Made by a program: the position numbers and the translations under genes. A stretch of DNA of 64,000 nt from the NCBI GenBank assembly GCA_009746045.1, contig RPFO01000154.1, positions 7,890,693 to 7,954,692 on the forward strand, written 5' to 3'. How positions within the stretch are numbered: position 1 is the first letter of the stretch; every line of letters begins with the position of its first letter. The notes under the pieces were generated by a model. It ran no database searches. It saw only the letters and a program-made list of their open reading frames with translations, and had not been told where the DNA came from. The DNA is from Mesostigma viride (taxonomy: Eukaryota; Streptophyta; Mesostigmatophyceae; Mesostigmatales; Mesostigmataceae). This document shows positions 23,798 through 38,700 of this stretch, one piece after another.

Positions 23798-26700
23798 ACC
23801 AACCAACCAGCCAACCAACCAGCCAACCAACCAGCCAACCAATCAGCCAACCAACCAGCCAACCAACCAGCCAACCAACCAGCCAACCGACCATCATCCG
23901 CCCACCCACGCACCCAGCCACCCACGCGCCCATGTTTAGGCAAACCACTATATCTAATCTTCTTCTTTGTAGGTTCCCATATTAGCACTCACTTTTGATG
24001 GCTGAGTCTACATACTTTTAGAATAGTTACAAGAGAAATTCGGTGATCGCCTGCGCCTCCAGCTGCGTGCTTTGCTAGTCACGCATGTGCTGGGACTACC
24101 ATTGATCATCTATGGCTCTAGCTGCCTGTTTGGCATGGTCTGGAATCAGCTCTGAAATGTACACTGAACTGAAGAGGTTGCGTGAAAGTATATGGCAGCA
24201 GGTGGTTTGGAAGGACAGTGAGGGTCTACACAATAATGGGAAGTATTGAGATTTGGAGGTAAGCCTGTGCTTATGGATGTTGTCACCTCTCTGTTCCTGG
24301 CAGGCTTGTTCTTGCAGGATGTTGCTAATTACCCTCTAAATTTCTAGCTGCACACACCAGCCTAACTGTAAAGCGACTGATGGCCTATTAATGGCTTGTT
24401 TTGCTGCCCTATGGGCGCGGATGCCCGGGATGTATGCAGTCTGCTTCGACACATCGTCAGGTTCGGATCCCGATTGGGGCTGCACCCTGGATGCCTCAAG
24501 CTGTTCGGACAATAATAAATGTGTCGGTGAGTGCGACACATTCATTTCCTCCAGAACCAGACATGTTTGATGTATCCTGCAACATCGCCCATCCTCATCA
24601 CTTTGCACTTGCCAAAAGACCAAAGTACAGTCATCCTGTCTGCTGGTTTTGATATACGGACGTGCTTTGAGTAACTTTGCAATGTATGTGCAACAACGGG
24701 CCTAACTGTGCACTGCTGAAGGGTATAGCAGACTGAGATTGCAGTTCGTGCTGCGCATGTGCATGCTTGTCTGGTCGTCTTATGTTGCAGTCACCAGGAT
24801 CGCTGCTCCACCACCCGGCCTTTCTCTACCCAGCCTCCAGCCACCACCCAACCATCCGCCACCCAGCCCTCCACCACCCAGCCCTCCACCACCCAGGCCT
24901 CCACCACCCAGCCCTCCACCACCTAACCCGCCGCCACCCAACCCTCCACCACCTAACCCTCCACTGCCTAACCCTCCAGCACCCGGCGCTCCACCACCCA
25001 GCCCTCCACCACCCAGCCCTCCACCACCCAGCCCTCCACTACCAAACCCTCCACCACCCAGCCCTCCACCACCCAGCCCTCCACCGCCTAACCCTCCACT
25101 ACCAAACCCTCCGCCACCCAGCCCTCCACCACCCAACCCTCCACCACCCAACCCTCCACTACCAAACCCTCCAGCACCCAGCCCTCCTCCACCCAATCCG
25201 CCGCCACCCAACCCTCCACTACCAAACCCTCCATTACCTAACTCTCCAGCACCCAGCCCTCCACCACCCAGCCCTCCACCACCCAGCCCTCCACCACCCA
25301 GCCCTCCACCACCCAGCCCACCACCACCTAACCCTCCACTACCAAACCCTCCAGCACGCAGCCCTCCACCACCCAGCCCTCCACCACCTAACCCTCCACC
25401 ACCTAGCCCTCCACCACCCAGCCCTCCACCACCCAGCCCTCCACCACCCAGCCCTCCACCACCTAACCCTCCACTACCTAGCCCTCCACCACCCAGCCCT
25501 CCACCACCCAGCCCGCCACCACCCAGCCCTCCACCACCTGACCCTCCACTACCTAGCCCTCCACCACCCAGCCCTCCACCACCCAGCCCTCCACCACCCA
25601 GCCCTCCACCACCTTACCCTCCACTACCCAGCCCTCCACCACCCAGCCCTCCTCCACCCAACCCTCCACCACCCAACCCTCCACTACCAAACCCTCCACC
25701 ACCCAGCCCTCCTCCACCCAATCCGCCGCCACCTAACCCTCCAGCGCCCAGCCCTCCACTACCCAGCCCTCCACCACCCAGCCCTCCACCACCCAGCCCT
25801 CCACCACCCAGCCCTCCGCCACCCAGCCCTCCACTACCCAGCCCTCCACCACCCAGCCCTCCGCCACCTTACCCTCCACTACCTAGCCCTCCACCACCCA
25901 GCCCTCCACCACCCAGCCCGCCACTACCTAAGCCCCCACTACCTAACCCTCCACTACCCGATTCTCCACCACCCACCCCACCCCTACCCAACCTTCCACC
26001 ACCCAGCCCTCCATTACCAAACCCTCCACCACCCAACTCTCCACCACCCAGCCCTCTACCACCCACCCCACCCGGCCTACCCAGCCCTCCACCACCCAGC
26101 CCTCCACCACCCAGCCCTCCACCACCTAACCCTCCACTACCTAGCCCTCCACCACCCAGCCCTCCACCACCCAACCCTCCACCACCCAACCCTCCACTAC
26201 CAAACCCTCCACCACCCAGCCCTCCTCCACCCAATCCGCCGCCACCTAACCCTCCAGCACCCAGCCCTCCACTACCCAGCCCTCCACCACCCAGCCCTCC
26301 ACCACCCAGCCCTCCACCACCCAGCCCTCCGCCACCCAGCCCTCCACTACCCAGCCCTCCACCACCCAACCCTCCACTACCAAACCCTCCACCACCCAGC
26401 CCTCCTCCACCCAATCCGCCGCCACCTAACCCTCCAGCACCCAGCCCTCCACTACCCAGCCCTCCACCACCCAGCCCTCCACCACCCAGCCCTCCACCAC
26501 CCAGCCCTCCGCCACCCAGCCCTCCACTACCCAGCCCTCCACCACCCAGCCCTCCACCACCTAACCCTCCACTACCTAGCCCTCCACCACCTTACCCTCC
26601 ACTACCCAGCCCTCCACCACCCAGCCCTCCTCCACCCAACCCTCCACCACCCAACCCTCCACTACCAAACCCTCCACCACCCAGCCCTCCTCCACCCAAT

Positions 26701-29700
26701 CCGCCGCCACCTAACCCTCCAGCACCCAGCCCTCCACTACCCAGCCCTCCACTACCCAGCCCTCCACCACCCAGCCCTCCTCCACCCAACCCTCCACCAC
26801 CCAACCCTCCACTACCAAACCCTCCACCACCCAGCCCTCCTCCACCCAATCCGCCGCCACCTAACCCTCCAGCGCCCAGCCCTCCACTACCCAACCCTCC
26901 ACCACCCAACTCTCCACCACCCAGCCCTCTACCACCCACCCCACCCGGCCTACCCAGCCCTCCACCACCCAGCCCTCCACCACCCAGCCCTCCACCACCT
27001 AACCCTCCACTACCTAGCCCTCCACCACCCAGCCCTCCACCACCCAGCCCGCCACCACCCAGCCCTCCACCACCTGACCCTCCACTACCTAGCCCTCCAC
27101 CACCCACCCTCCACCACCCAGCCCTCCACCACCTTACCCTCCACTACCCAGCCCTCCACCACCCAGCCCTCCTCCACCCAGCCCTCCACCACCCAGCCCT
27201 CCGCCACCTTACCCTCCACTACCTAGCCCTCCACCACCCAGCCCTCCACCACCCAGCCCTCCACCACCCAGCCCGCCACCACCCAACCCTCCACCACCTG
27301 ACCCTCCACTACCTAGCCCTCCACCACCCAGCCCTCCACCACCCAGCCCTCCACCACCCAGCCCTCCACCACCCAGCCTTCCTCCACCCAGCCCGCCACT
27401 ACCTAAGCCCCACTACCTAACCCTCCACTACCCGATTCTCCACCACCCACCCCACCCCTACCCAACCTTCCACCACCCAGCCCTCCATTACCAAACCCTC
27501 CACCACCCAACTCTCCACCACCCAGCCCTCTACCACCCACCCCACCCGGCCTACCCAACTCTCCACCACCCAGCCCTTCAATACCCAGCCCTCCACCACT
27601 CAGGCCCCCAACACCCAGCCCTCCAGCACCCAGCCATCCACCACCCAGCCCTCCGCCATCGCCACCCATCCCTCCACCAGTCAGCCCTCCACGACCCAGC
27701 CCTTCACCACCCACCCCACCACCACCCAGAGCTCTACCACCCAACCCTCCACTACCCAGCCCTCCATCCATTCCTCCACCGGTCAGCCCTTTGCCACACC
27801 AACCTCCCGAGCCACAACTGTTGCCTCCGCCTCTTTCTCTTGCTGTACTACCGCAGCCCCCTTTGTTGCCACCGTCGCAATCCCCACCAAGTCCTCCTCA
27901 GGCCCCGACGAGCCCATCTCCTTGCGACGTCGCTGCTTCGGCTTGCGCACCCGGCATTGACCCCACAGAGCCTGATTGCCTCTGCCCGGACGCCATTCAT
28001 GCTAAGTTTGCCATGGGAATCCCCTTAGCTGATTTTTGGCCGCTGGTTGACAGTTTTATATCTGAGCTGGCTGGGACGCTGCAAGGCCTGGAGGACCCCA
28101 GCCAGGTAGTGATCTTATCATTGACCAACGGATCTACCATCGCAGAACTTGCATTCGTCCCGGCCAGGAGGCAGTCCTCGTTCCCAGCTGGAGTGAAGGA
28201 CTCGATAGTGCTGGCACTATGGAATGGTCAGGTGTGGCTGCCCAGCATATATGGGCTCGTATCCATTGAGGTGCCCGGACATGACCCCGTATGCATACTG
28301 CCACGTTCCCCGCAGTTAGAGGCAACAAGCAAGACGAAACCATCCTCAGTAGGGCCAGAGGCAAAAAGTGAGGGGAGCCCTCCTGTTGCAGGGCCACAGC
28401 CGATCTTCTCCGTCAATGAAAGCACCACTGGGCTGCTGACAACTACGTATGTTGATGTGCAGTTCTCGCGCCCCTGCCAGGGTGTTGGTGTCATCCGCGA
28501 CTGTGGCCCCTCAGGATGTCAGCTGAAGCTCGGTTCCAACCTTAAGCTCATGGCTGGGTTAAACGAATCTCACGTTGCGCTCCAGGTGACCCATACGGAG
28601 ACTGGCAACGCCGACGTGGATGTCAGCGGAGCCTTGCTCAACGGGACAGCTATGAATGACTTGACGGCGGCCAATTGGACAGCCATCAATGAATTGGCGG
28701 CGAGTAGCACAGGCAGGTTTGCAGTGAATGTGACAATTGCCGAGGAAATCTGCAGGGACGCATCGGGCATCGCCAGCACCTCCAGCGGGTTGTTGCTCAC
28801 GGGCAACACCACAGCATCTGGGGGAAAACGTGAGAACAAGCTTGTGGTCACCCTGCGCTATACAATCTCACCCAGCTGTGGGAATGGCGACAAGAGCTAC
28901 CTGCGCACGGCCATCTACCTGGGTACGTAATATGTGTCACAAACATGGCTCCTTTGTTATGCCCGCTGCCGCGTTTGTAGTTATGCCAGTAAGGGCAATT
29001 TGGAATCGTGTAGTGAAGAGGTTTAAATGCAGAAACTATTACACATCAGCACTGAATCAATGTCTCAATCTTAGGATGTCTAAGCATTCCTTTCCCTTGT
29101 GTTCACATTAACGTTGGCCATGTTTTGGCTATCACTTTGGCCATATACCGCGCATATAATGGGAGTCCGGCAGTGCCCACGTAGCACGCATGTAGATGGG
29201 GTATATCACTGGTTGAACGCCTAGGGTACGTCGTACGCCCAAGCCGGTGTTGTTGAAGCTATGCTTCACTGGTGAGCAGAGTTATTCAACCGGTGCTCAA
29301 GACCATTATTCATAAACAGTCTGTGTGCCAATGGTGTTGTCGCTAGCGGGCGTTATGGATGGAGTTGTATTCTACCATTTGCTGAAACTTGCTGGGGAAA
29401 TGCATACTTGTAGATCGCGAAGCAGTTTTCTTCAAATACTAGTGTCCACAGTAGGTGCTATGGGACAGGTTTTTCTTACTTCATCAGCACTTTGAAATAG
29501 CTATAAGAAACGACCTTTGTCCGAGGAGATTGTGAACTTTACGACTTGCAGTGCTCAGTTGCCTACATGCGATACCCCGGTTGAACAAGCTGCGAGTGGT
29601 GCTTGTAGGTTTTGCTGTTGTGGCATGCGAAACATCGGGTGGGAATCAGAAACTGACAGCTGAAATTGATACACTGGGTTAGGGAAAAATTCTGTCAGGA

Positions 29701-32700
29701 TCGGTGGAATTCACCCAAACATGGTCAACCAGAGTCGCGGTAGCCTTTTTCATGGGCCACGAAGGGGTTTAGGGAAAGCCATTTGACTTGAGTAAGAAAC
29801 GAGTCGTGATAGAGTTGATTGGGTCAACCCCGCCGGAACTCTGTTATGCAGCTCCTTGATGTTTAGTAGAATATATCCTGGGAGACGGCCTTGATGACCG
29901 CTGGTTGTGTCTCATCTTTCTTGTACAGTGTGCGTTTGTTACAAACAGATGCCTTTTGGTTTCTATGTTTATGTCGAAAAAATATATCTGGACTGAAAAT
30001 GCTAAGGACGATCATCCAGCTGCCTTTCTGTTTCAATACAAGTAAATCATGTACCACAAGTGCATGGAGCTGGTTGGGTGTAACATGACAAAACTGCAAA
30101 GTAGGTGGCATGACCTGTGTATTAGTAAGGACCGTGACTCCTGAGACCTGAGGGCTTGTGATCCAAGGCATTAATACAGGTCGGGGTTGCCTGGTCATCA
30201 GGGGATGTTGCTGTCAGATGAGCGAGAGAGTTTCCAACGAGATTGAGTTTCCACTGCCCTTGGTGAATACGGAGCAATTGAAACAGGCCTCCAACTAGCT
30301 GGAGTCTCCATGACTTCACGGCTCTAATCAGGCTCAACCACGGCCAACCTTAAGGGGGCATGGCCTACCTATCATAGAATGACTAACTAACCAAGAAAGA
30401 AGCTAACCAATTCTACTACTACTATTTTATTCTGGTCACTCTAGTGCTGTGTCAAACTCCCAGGTGCCTGCCCAGAAAGCTGTCAACTCCTTTTGAACGC
30501 CAATATTCGTTTCAGGCTGCAGAGGCGTCAACATGATCTTCGCGTCAAAGCCTGTAGCATAGCTGTAGCGGCTATCCGCCATCTCACTGTAAAAAAGCTG
30601 TATTTAATGAACCCTGATTGGTCATAGTGTGAGCGTGGTCGCTCAATTTCCTTTAGGGAAGCAACAGTTGACAAAGCTGCTGTGCGCTGTCCAATCTCTG
30701 ACAACACTTTGTTTACCCAACAGAAGTTATACTTATAAAACCATTGTCTCAGCCTCAATTCGTCACATTGTGAGAGCAGTTGCTCAATTTCTTTTAGGAA
30801 GGCACTAGTTGGCAAAGCTGCTGTGTTGTTTAATCTATAAGATCATTTTGTTTACCCTGAGAACTTTATCCTACTAGCTAGCTTACTAGTGAAAGTTATC
30901 CTACCCTGAGAACGTTACTGAGAACGTTACTGAGAAAGTTACTGAGAAAGTTATCCTACTAGTGTTTTTCATTGTCTCAGCCTGCAGCTCTCTCTCCCAT
31001 ATTACTATGCTAAACTACTTTCATTGACGGCCAATATCTACTCCTTTCTAATAAAAAAGATGTTGCTGCACCATACTTGTCACTTAACTGTCATGGGAAC
31101 TGGCAACAGGGGATGACCGTGTGCAACCACGGCTAACGTCAACGGTGGGAAGCTTCTCAAAGGACCGCCGTGTACCCGTGTTTGTGGACCTCTCGGGCGA
31201 AGTTGTGAAGATCTTCAACGCGTCAGCATTTACAGTGATTGGCGGATATGTGGAGGACAACATTACCACCAGGTTAGTACACACGACCTAGGCTCCTGTG
31301 GATGCATTCTGGGAGAACCATTTTCTCTTGGCTTGAGATTTCATTTTCATCTGGCTAGCAATATCTGCTAATCAAACTTGTTGCTTTACCTACAACTATA
31401 TACTGCTATATGATCAGGGCCTCTAGCCGGCTGGCAGCGCTGGTGCCTGCCTATAGTTGTTTGTTGCGTACAGTATTGCCTAGTGATTGTTCTTTGCATG
31501 TTCATGTTTAGCTTTAAAATTGCTGCTCGTCTAGTTTCCGTAATTTATCATTTTCGATTAATAGATACTGTAACTATGCTACCCCATCCATCAAAGTGGA
31601 TTTCCTAGGCAGTGCCTTGCATTGATCCTCTTGGCCCGGTGTGCCAGCATGCAGGTCGTTTTCTACAAAAGAAACGTAGATTAATGGTTACCATTAATCT
31701 ATTGTTACTAACAATGGATATCATGTAAACTGCAATGTATGGCACGCAGCTTGGACGGCACTTGGTTCAACATCACCCTGGTGATCGACGAATCCGCCAC
31801 GGTAACCATCTACCTGGAAGAAGGGGCGCTCTATGATGGACTCTCAGGTGCCCCCAGCAGGCGGTCCAACACGCTGAGCATTACCCACGTGCCAGGCGAT
31901 GCCCTCACGGATGCCGTCTCTGAAGTGGGCGCGACAGTAAAGACAGTGCTTGGGGTGGTTGCTGTCACAAGCACCGTGGCGGGGGTGATGTCGTCCCTGG
32001 GCATGATCTCACCTGCCGGCGTCATCACAGCAAGCCCAGCTACCCCGACCGGGATGCTAGTACGTATTTTCTCAAGCTGCAGGGTTTATCACTGCTTGTT
32101 GGGCAATAGCTGACATTCTTGTCGCAGTGGTCCTGGCTGCAAATAGCAGCGGAAAGCAGAATGCTCTCATGCTGAAACATCCTAGTCCACATGTGTGAAT
32201 AGCGTAATTTGCTAATGCTTACTCTTGTGGCCCTTTTCCTGCATTAGTAATGAGCTATAATTAACCCGTCTAGAACAGTCATGGATTTAGTATGTAAGTA
32301 TAGGGAAACAGAATGCACCGCCATAATGGCTGATTCCTCGATTCCTATGGCCATGCCCCATACTGCCCACGCTTAGTCTGTGAACTATTTCTCAGAATTC
32401 GTACATTCTGTAGTTATTCTGTTGGGACCACCATGACCTACAACTGTTGCTACGGGTGGTAGACGGCGCCCTACTGACACATTTGCATATCAATGAACTG
32501 CTACTGCCGCACCACCTTTGTTCTCATACCGCCACTGCCCATGTCCTCGCTTCACCTTGCAGGGGGGCATTGGCCACCTGCAGACCATTGCGATGGTCAG
32601 CAATTTACCTATGGAGCTACCTGGCTCTTTCCAGGAGACAACCGAGCGCTGGCACTGGCTCAACCTGAATTTTTTCAGGCCATGGGACTCCTCTATATGC

Positions 32701-35700
32701 GGCACACATGAAGGAGACGAAGCCACCGCAGGTGTCGCTACCAATAATACCACTACGGATGACGTGGGGGGTGGCGGGCCCAAGGAAGTTGTACAAGGAG
32801 GTATGAAACTGACCGTGACACATGAGCTTTTCCCAACTAATACCCCCAGCACTCATCCAGGCTAACAGCGCAAAATGCCATGTTGATGTACGCAACCAAC
32901 AAGTAATCATTTCCCCTAGAGCATGTAAAACCCATTAGAGAGAAGAAGGGATGGTGATTGCATGCATATCTAAACCGCATTCGAGTTAAGAAATCCCAGG
33001 AAACCCCACCAAGTATGCGTTTGTACAGTAGGTGCTTACGAAGAACATACAACTACGATCTTCACTAATCATAGGATACACAGGCATGAACTAACTTTGT
33101 TGTCAGCTAGTATATCCAAACAAGCAGTGCATGCGGCAAGGTACAAGTGACACCGCCACTTGTCCGGCTCCACGTTCCACAGAGCTATTGATTCTGCGCA
33201 GCCTATTTGCGGCCACTCTTTGGATAATATAGGTAGTAATTCTGCATGGCATTATGTAACGAATGACCAGCTATATCACACATGAGTGGGCTACCTCAGC
33301 ATGCCACATGCTTCTTTGTTGGCTCGCAGCGCTCCTCCTAGGCAACCGCAGCCACTTTGGAGGTAATACACGTTTGTGCAAGTTCCCATGTCCATGACAA
33401 CCATGTCAGATCTCTGTAGGGTAAACTAGTAAAGGCTAGTAGTGATCCACCACAAGCCAGTCGTTGGGTGATTTCATGGTGAGCCAGGTGAATAGTATGC
33501 AATTTTCCACAACGTAAAACGGGCAATTACACTAGGATTCAGGCTGGTGTGGGTTGCTGCAAATGAAGCGGAAATAACTTACGGCCTTCTGGGTGCAACA
33601 ACTAGGGACGCATGAGTCACTGATGGTAGAAGCTTGCTGCATCCCTATGATTTAAGGGTGTCCCCCTCGCACCCCACGTAATTTTCCAACTTGTAGTCGG
33701 GACCCTTGTCAAGAGAAGTGGCCTTTTCCTTATCTACTTTCATCTCTAGCTGTGTGATGTCAGCCTCCTCGGTGATGCATATTTTTTACTGTTGAAAACC
33801 TGCACCTGGCAGATTTTGAGGCCTGCTTTTGGGTCACCGTGCAGGGCAGGAAGGCAGCACATGCAGAAGAAATAAGATTGCACAAGCTCTAACCTCGAGT
33901 CGTGGTCTGCCTGACATCATGTGTGGTTACGTATCACTTGTTGGTCATGAATACGCATGACTTGGCAGTGCGCGTGCCGGCTTGGTGACCTTTGGAACGT
34001 AGTCGTCCTTTTTCTGCAGGAGAGGTAAGATGAAGTGCAGCTGCATTTGCTACTGCTGACATGCCTTTATTGGAGAACTCCCTTCCACAACCCCCCCCCG
34101 TTTGGCCTGCCACACCCACGGGGTGCGCCAGCCTGGGCATGGTTGCAGGATGGAGCGGTCACGGCTCCTGTTGAGCTAGCACAGCCCGACCAGGGCACCC
34201 CACGCACGTCTCAGGTGGCGCTGATGACCGCCGAGTGCACCTGGGACATCGCTCTCCAGATCCTGTTCTGGGCTGTCATTCTTGTCATCGCGTTGCTGGT
34301 CATCCACAAACTGGTCATCCGAGGGTGGCACAAAATGTTCCCGCGGGCAGCTCTACCAGAATTGCTTCGATTTCCTCGCATTGAGCTATACCTGCTCATC
34401 ATCATCGCCCCGCCACTGGCCCAGGCAGGAGCCTTGCTGATCTCGGCATCCTCGCCCCTTGCAATCGTCTTCGGAGTCCTGATGTTGTTGGCTGGCCCAT
34501 GTGCAATATTCTGCCTTGCACTCTTCATCATGATTCGGCACGTGCTGAGGGGCCAAGCCACGGAATTCAAGCAAGAAAGCATACCGCCGCCGGTACGTTT
34601 CAAAACCAGCGTTTCTGAGAATGGCCGTGCAATTTCGCTACCTGGGTGGCATATGTGACATTTACCATGCAGGATGGCTCATGGATGTATATGCTTGCTA
34701 ACCTGTTTAGCCTTGAAATATAGGAATCCTTCAAGGGGGCTTGCATATGGGGCCTCGTATCCATAGAAGACCGGGTGAGGTAGCCACTGGAAGAGGAAAG
34801 GAGGAGGTGTTAGCCTTGGAGGCCGTGATTGGTGGCAGACTGGGTGGTGGACATTGGGCCCAATGCCAGATGCCAGCTAGGAGCTCCCAAGAGTAAGGTA
34901 GGTGGATTCCAGATGTCTGAACAGACAGTAACTGTAATCCGTGCATAAAATAAAGGGCTCGTCGTCACCACAACAGAAGGCGAGCAAATGGCCGTCGGCA
35001 CAAAGTTGAGACAACAGCTTGGAGCCTTGGTTCGAAGTCTGCCCAGGCTAGTTGGTGCGTGCAACGGACTACGCCATGGTTTTGCAGAGGGCGTCCAAAA
35101 TTACCTTAGGGCACTGTATCATGTGCAAAGGGGTACTATGCACGGGCATACTCCAGATACAAACTTGCATCCTATTGTACATGGTAGAAGTTGACAAGGA
35201 AGTTAAAATGTATCAATTGCATTAGCAGCACCCACCTCATGATCTGCCGTCATCTCCCATGCTCTGTTGTCCCCCCCCCCCCCCCAAATGCCTCAAATTT
35301 CAGGTCCGCCCGGCATGGATGCGCCCCCTGGAGCGAGTCTGGTACGCCCTGTTTGGCTATCCTGTGAACGCTCAGTGGCAGGACATTGACCATCGCAGGG
35401 CTGTCCTCTCTCGCTTTGGCCCATTGTTTGAGAGTTTCAAAGGGCCTGTGCAGGATGTGGGGCAAACGCAGTCGCCGGGAGATGAGAAGAACAGCTGCTG
35501 GGGCCGGTGGATGGGATGGAACGAGCGCATTGGCCAGCAGTTAGGCACGAGCTATGCGGTGGTGGAGATCTTCAAAAGGGTCTTTGTCGCTTTCATGCTG
35601 GGGATATCAGGTAAAGAGGATGACGACGGCAGTGGATCCCAGCACTGGGGTGCCTGGGTCCAGGTAACCACGGTGCTCTGTGTGCTGGCGGTTCAGCTGG

Positions 35701-38700
35701 CGGTTCTGGTGCGGCGAAGGCCCTTCATCGACCGCTTCATGCAAGCATCCGAGACACTGGCGGTTGCCTGCGAAGTGCAGCTCTTTATCATCATCCTCCT
35801 CTTGCTGGCAGAGGTGGTACGTGCTCAGAACTACCCCAGCCTGCGCGCTGCATTCGTATGATAGGCCGGTGTTCTATTTTAAGAAGGCAATAAATTGTTA
35901 TGGGAGAAAGTTAGCTCTAAATGGTGTCGAAACCTTTTTGCAAAGTTCTGCGGCAATTAGGTCCGGAGCTATTTAGCCGGCCATAGCCACTCGCCGGTAC
36001 ACGTAAGTTAATGCGCGCATTAACACACTCCGGACCTAATTGCTGCAGTGGCAAAAGGTTTCGGCGCTATTTAGAGCTAACTAAGACCTGTGCACCTTGA
36101 AGGGAGGGTCGAAGAGCCCGAGATACCCGCCTGGGCTGGCTGTCTGAGCACGCACTTGGGAGCCGGCATGTCTCAGTGAGGATTCGAGCCCCTGACCTCC
36201 AAGGTGCACAGGTCTTAGTTAGCTCTAAATAGCTCCGGAACCTTTTTGCAACGGCGACAATTAGGTCCGGAGCTATTTATCGGGCGATAACCACTCGCCG
36301 GTACACGTAAGTTAATGCGCGCATTAACTTGAGGACACTCCGGACCTAATTGCTGCAGTGGCAAAAGGTTTCGGCGCTATTTAGAGCTAACTGAGATTTC
36401 AAAGGCAGATCTCGACGATGCACAAATAGCTCTCGTTCAGAAAGGCAGGGAACCCTATGGTGGAAGTGCCTATGCAGCTACTTGTGCTTGTGTGGCCTTG
36501 TCGCTTGTTGGATGTACAGGCCACGCCCTGCTGCACTACTGTCCATTTTTCAACAGCAGTCTAGGCAATAGACATTTCTTCAGCAAAACAAGGCAGTTAG
36601 GGGCAAGTTGTGTTTGCAGATTAAGGATGCTGGATGACATTTCACAATAAACATGTATGTTATGAATAGGGTAGTTTTTTTGACAGGAACGTCTGAGGCT
36701 CCTGACAGACAGTCTGGAATCATGGTCAGTGGTCAGACGGCTGCTATCTACATTTACCTGTGTAACCCTCAAAGCCTCTCAGGGGCGTAATATGATCTGG
36801 TACACTAGCCCACCACAGAGCCTGTTTCCAGGTGCAGGTAGGTACGTAGGATGTATGATGAGTCAATCGCTCGGGTGGCATGAAGGTGCCTGATACGCAG
36901 TTGTACTTGCCCGCCTTGAGATGATAAAATATCTACGAAATGGATCATGACGGATCATCTTGGCAGCATCCAAGTGCAACAGACTGCTGTAAACTGGTGC
37001 AGAAGAAACGCATTTTGTGGGGGAGTCTTCAACTACATCTTTTCTGTTCGACAAACTCTTGGTTATACTGCTACTACTGTATCTTTCACCATCCCAAAAT
37101 TGATTCACTATCGACTTCTGTTCCTTGTTGGCCTGGTTATGAATGTGTGCAGGGCAACAAGTCACGAGTGAGCAACGCGCTGGAAGTCACGATGCACCTT
37201 TCCATACTATGCAACCTGCTGGCCCAGATGTACGAATCGGCAGTCTTGTTCATCAGCGGCCTGCAGGTCTTCAGGCGACGGCTTATGCAAGCAAGACAAC
37301 GGTAAGTTTTAACGATCCTTGAGGTCCGACGTGAGCCTGCTCAAAATGACGTCATATACCCCCAGTGGCTCGAGCGTGTGAAGATCTGCATGCTCGGACA
37401 CATATAACGCACGCATATAAAACTTTATTGTTTCACGCGCAAATCTCTGTTGGGAGAATCAGGGTTACCATTCACATTGTGAGCAAGTACATTCCCTCAG
37501 GCCTGAACGATGCACAAGAGAAGGGAACGAGGACCGCTGCCTTCTCTCATTGCCTGGGAGGCGTGTTACGGGTTTGATTGAACTGCTATCTGGGAGAGTC
37601 TAGCAAGTATTGTGGGGGCAAGAAAGCCTCATCATAGCAAAAGCAGAGCAAATACAGGAACTTGGTTCAGAGGTAGTGTATAGGCACGGGACTGATGAAC
37701 GCAGATTTCGGAAATTACAAAGGCCTCTTCCAAAGCCAGACGGGTTGTAGGGGCGAACCTGGGGTTGCTTAGGTCCACTCTTGGTTACTCATAGTTCCAG
37801 TCCAGAACGTGGCGCCTGTGAATGGGGCGGCAACATATTACTAGGAAACGACTGGGATCTTCTACATGTAGTGCTTGTAATTGCTAGGTGTTAATGGGGC
37901 GGCAACATATTACTAGGAAACGACTGGGATCTTCTACATGTAGTGCTTGTAATCGCTAGGTGTGAATGGGGCGGCAACATATTTACTAGGAAAGTACTGG
38001 GATCTTCTACATGTAGTTCTTGTAATCGCTAGGTGTGAATGGGGCGGCAACATGTTACTAGGAAACGACTGGGATCTTCTACATGTAGTGCTTGTAATCG
38101 CTAGGTATTCTTCCATAAAGTGCCATGCTCAATTACTTCTTTCCCTGGCACGAGTTTGGAAGAGACACCTGAGTTTATGCACGTTGTGTAGTTGGTTATT
38201 GTGCAGGTGAGTGGGACTACATGCGCTCTCGCCACAAAGCAGTTGTGTCAGTGTAGACCATCCGGAGCTATCTAGCACCATTGCATCCAGGAACTGGCCT
38301 AGTCGGCCAACTAGTATAGTATAAGTCTGCTGGTGCCAATTTACATACTATTATGACCGACTACCAAGCATATGATGCCAGCTACTACAATGCAGTAGTG
38401 TGAGCTCCTTATCAGGCGGAGAGACACCCTTGCACTACACACACAAAATTAAATTTTGAAAAGCCCTCTTGGAAAGAAAGAACGAGAAAATCATCGCATG
38501 TACATCACGTCACATATTAATCGTTTGAATATCAGTTTGGGCCATTGCACAGCATGCACTGCAAAACTCTTGATTTTTTTTAGTATGATGAGGATGCTTA
38601 CATCAATGCTGGGCAGGTCCTAAGATTGGTGGCGTCTAATATCTAGCATGGCTTAGGAAACACGTGTGATTCCACCTTGTTGTTGGTGCCGGCACATGCA

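Noticed and set aside
24767-27226. Long frame reading HHPALHH-type repeats
   Set aside because: Shifted frame of the Pro-rich exon; the PPSPPPP frame joins correct splice phases on both sides.
33331-33361. Small extra exon of gene B ([10 protein letters not shown])
   Set aside because: It has a good acceptor and a possible donor but does not help the phase between 32800 and 34149; the alternative donor at 32791 is simpler.
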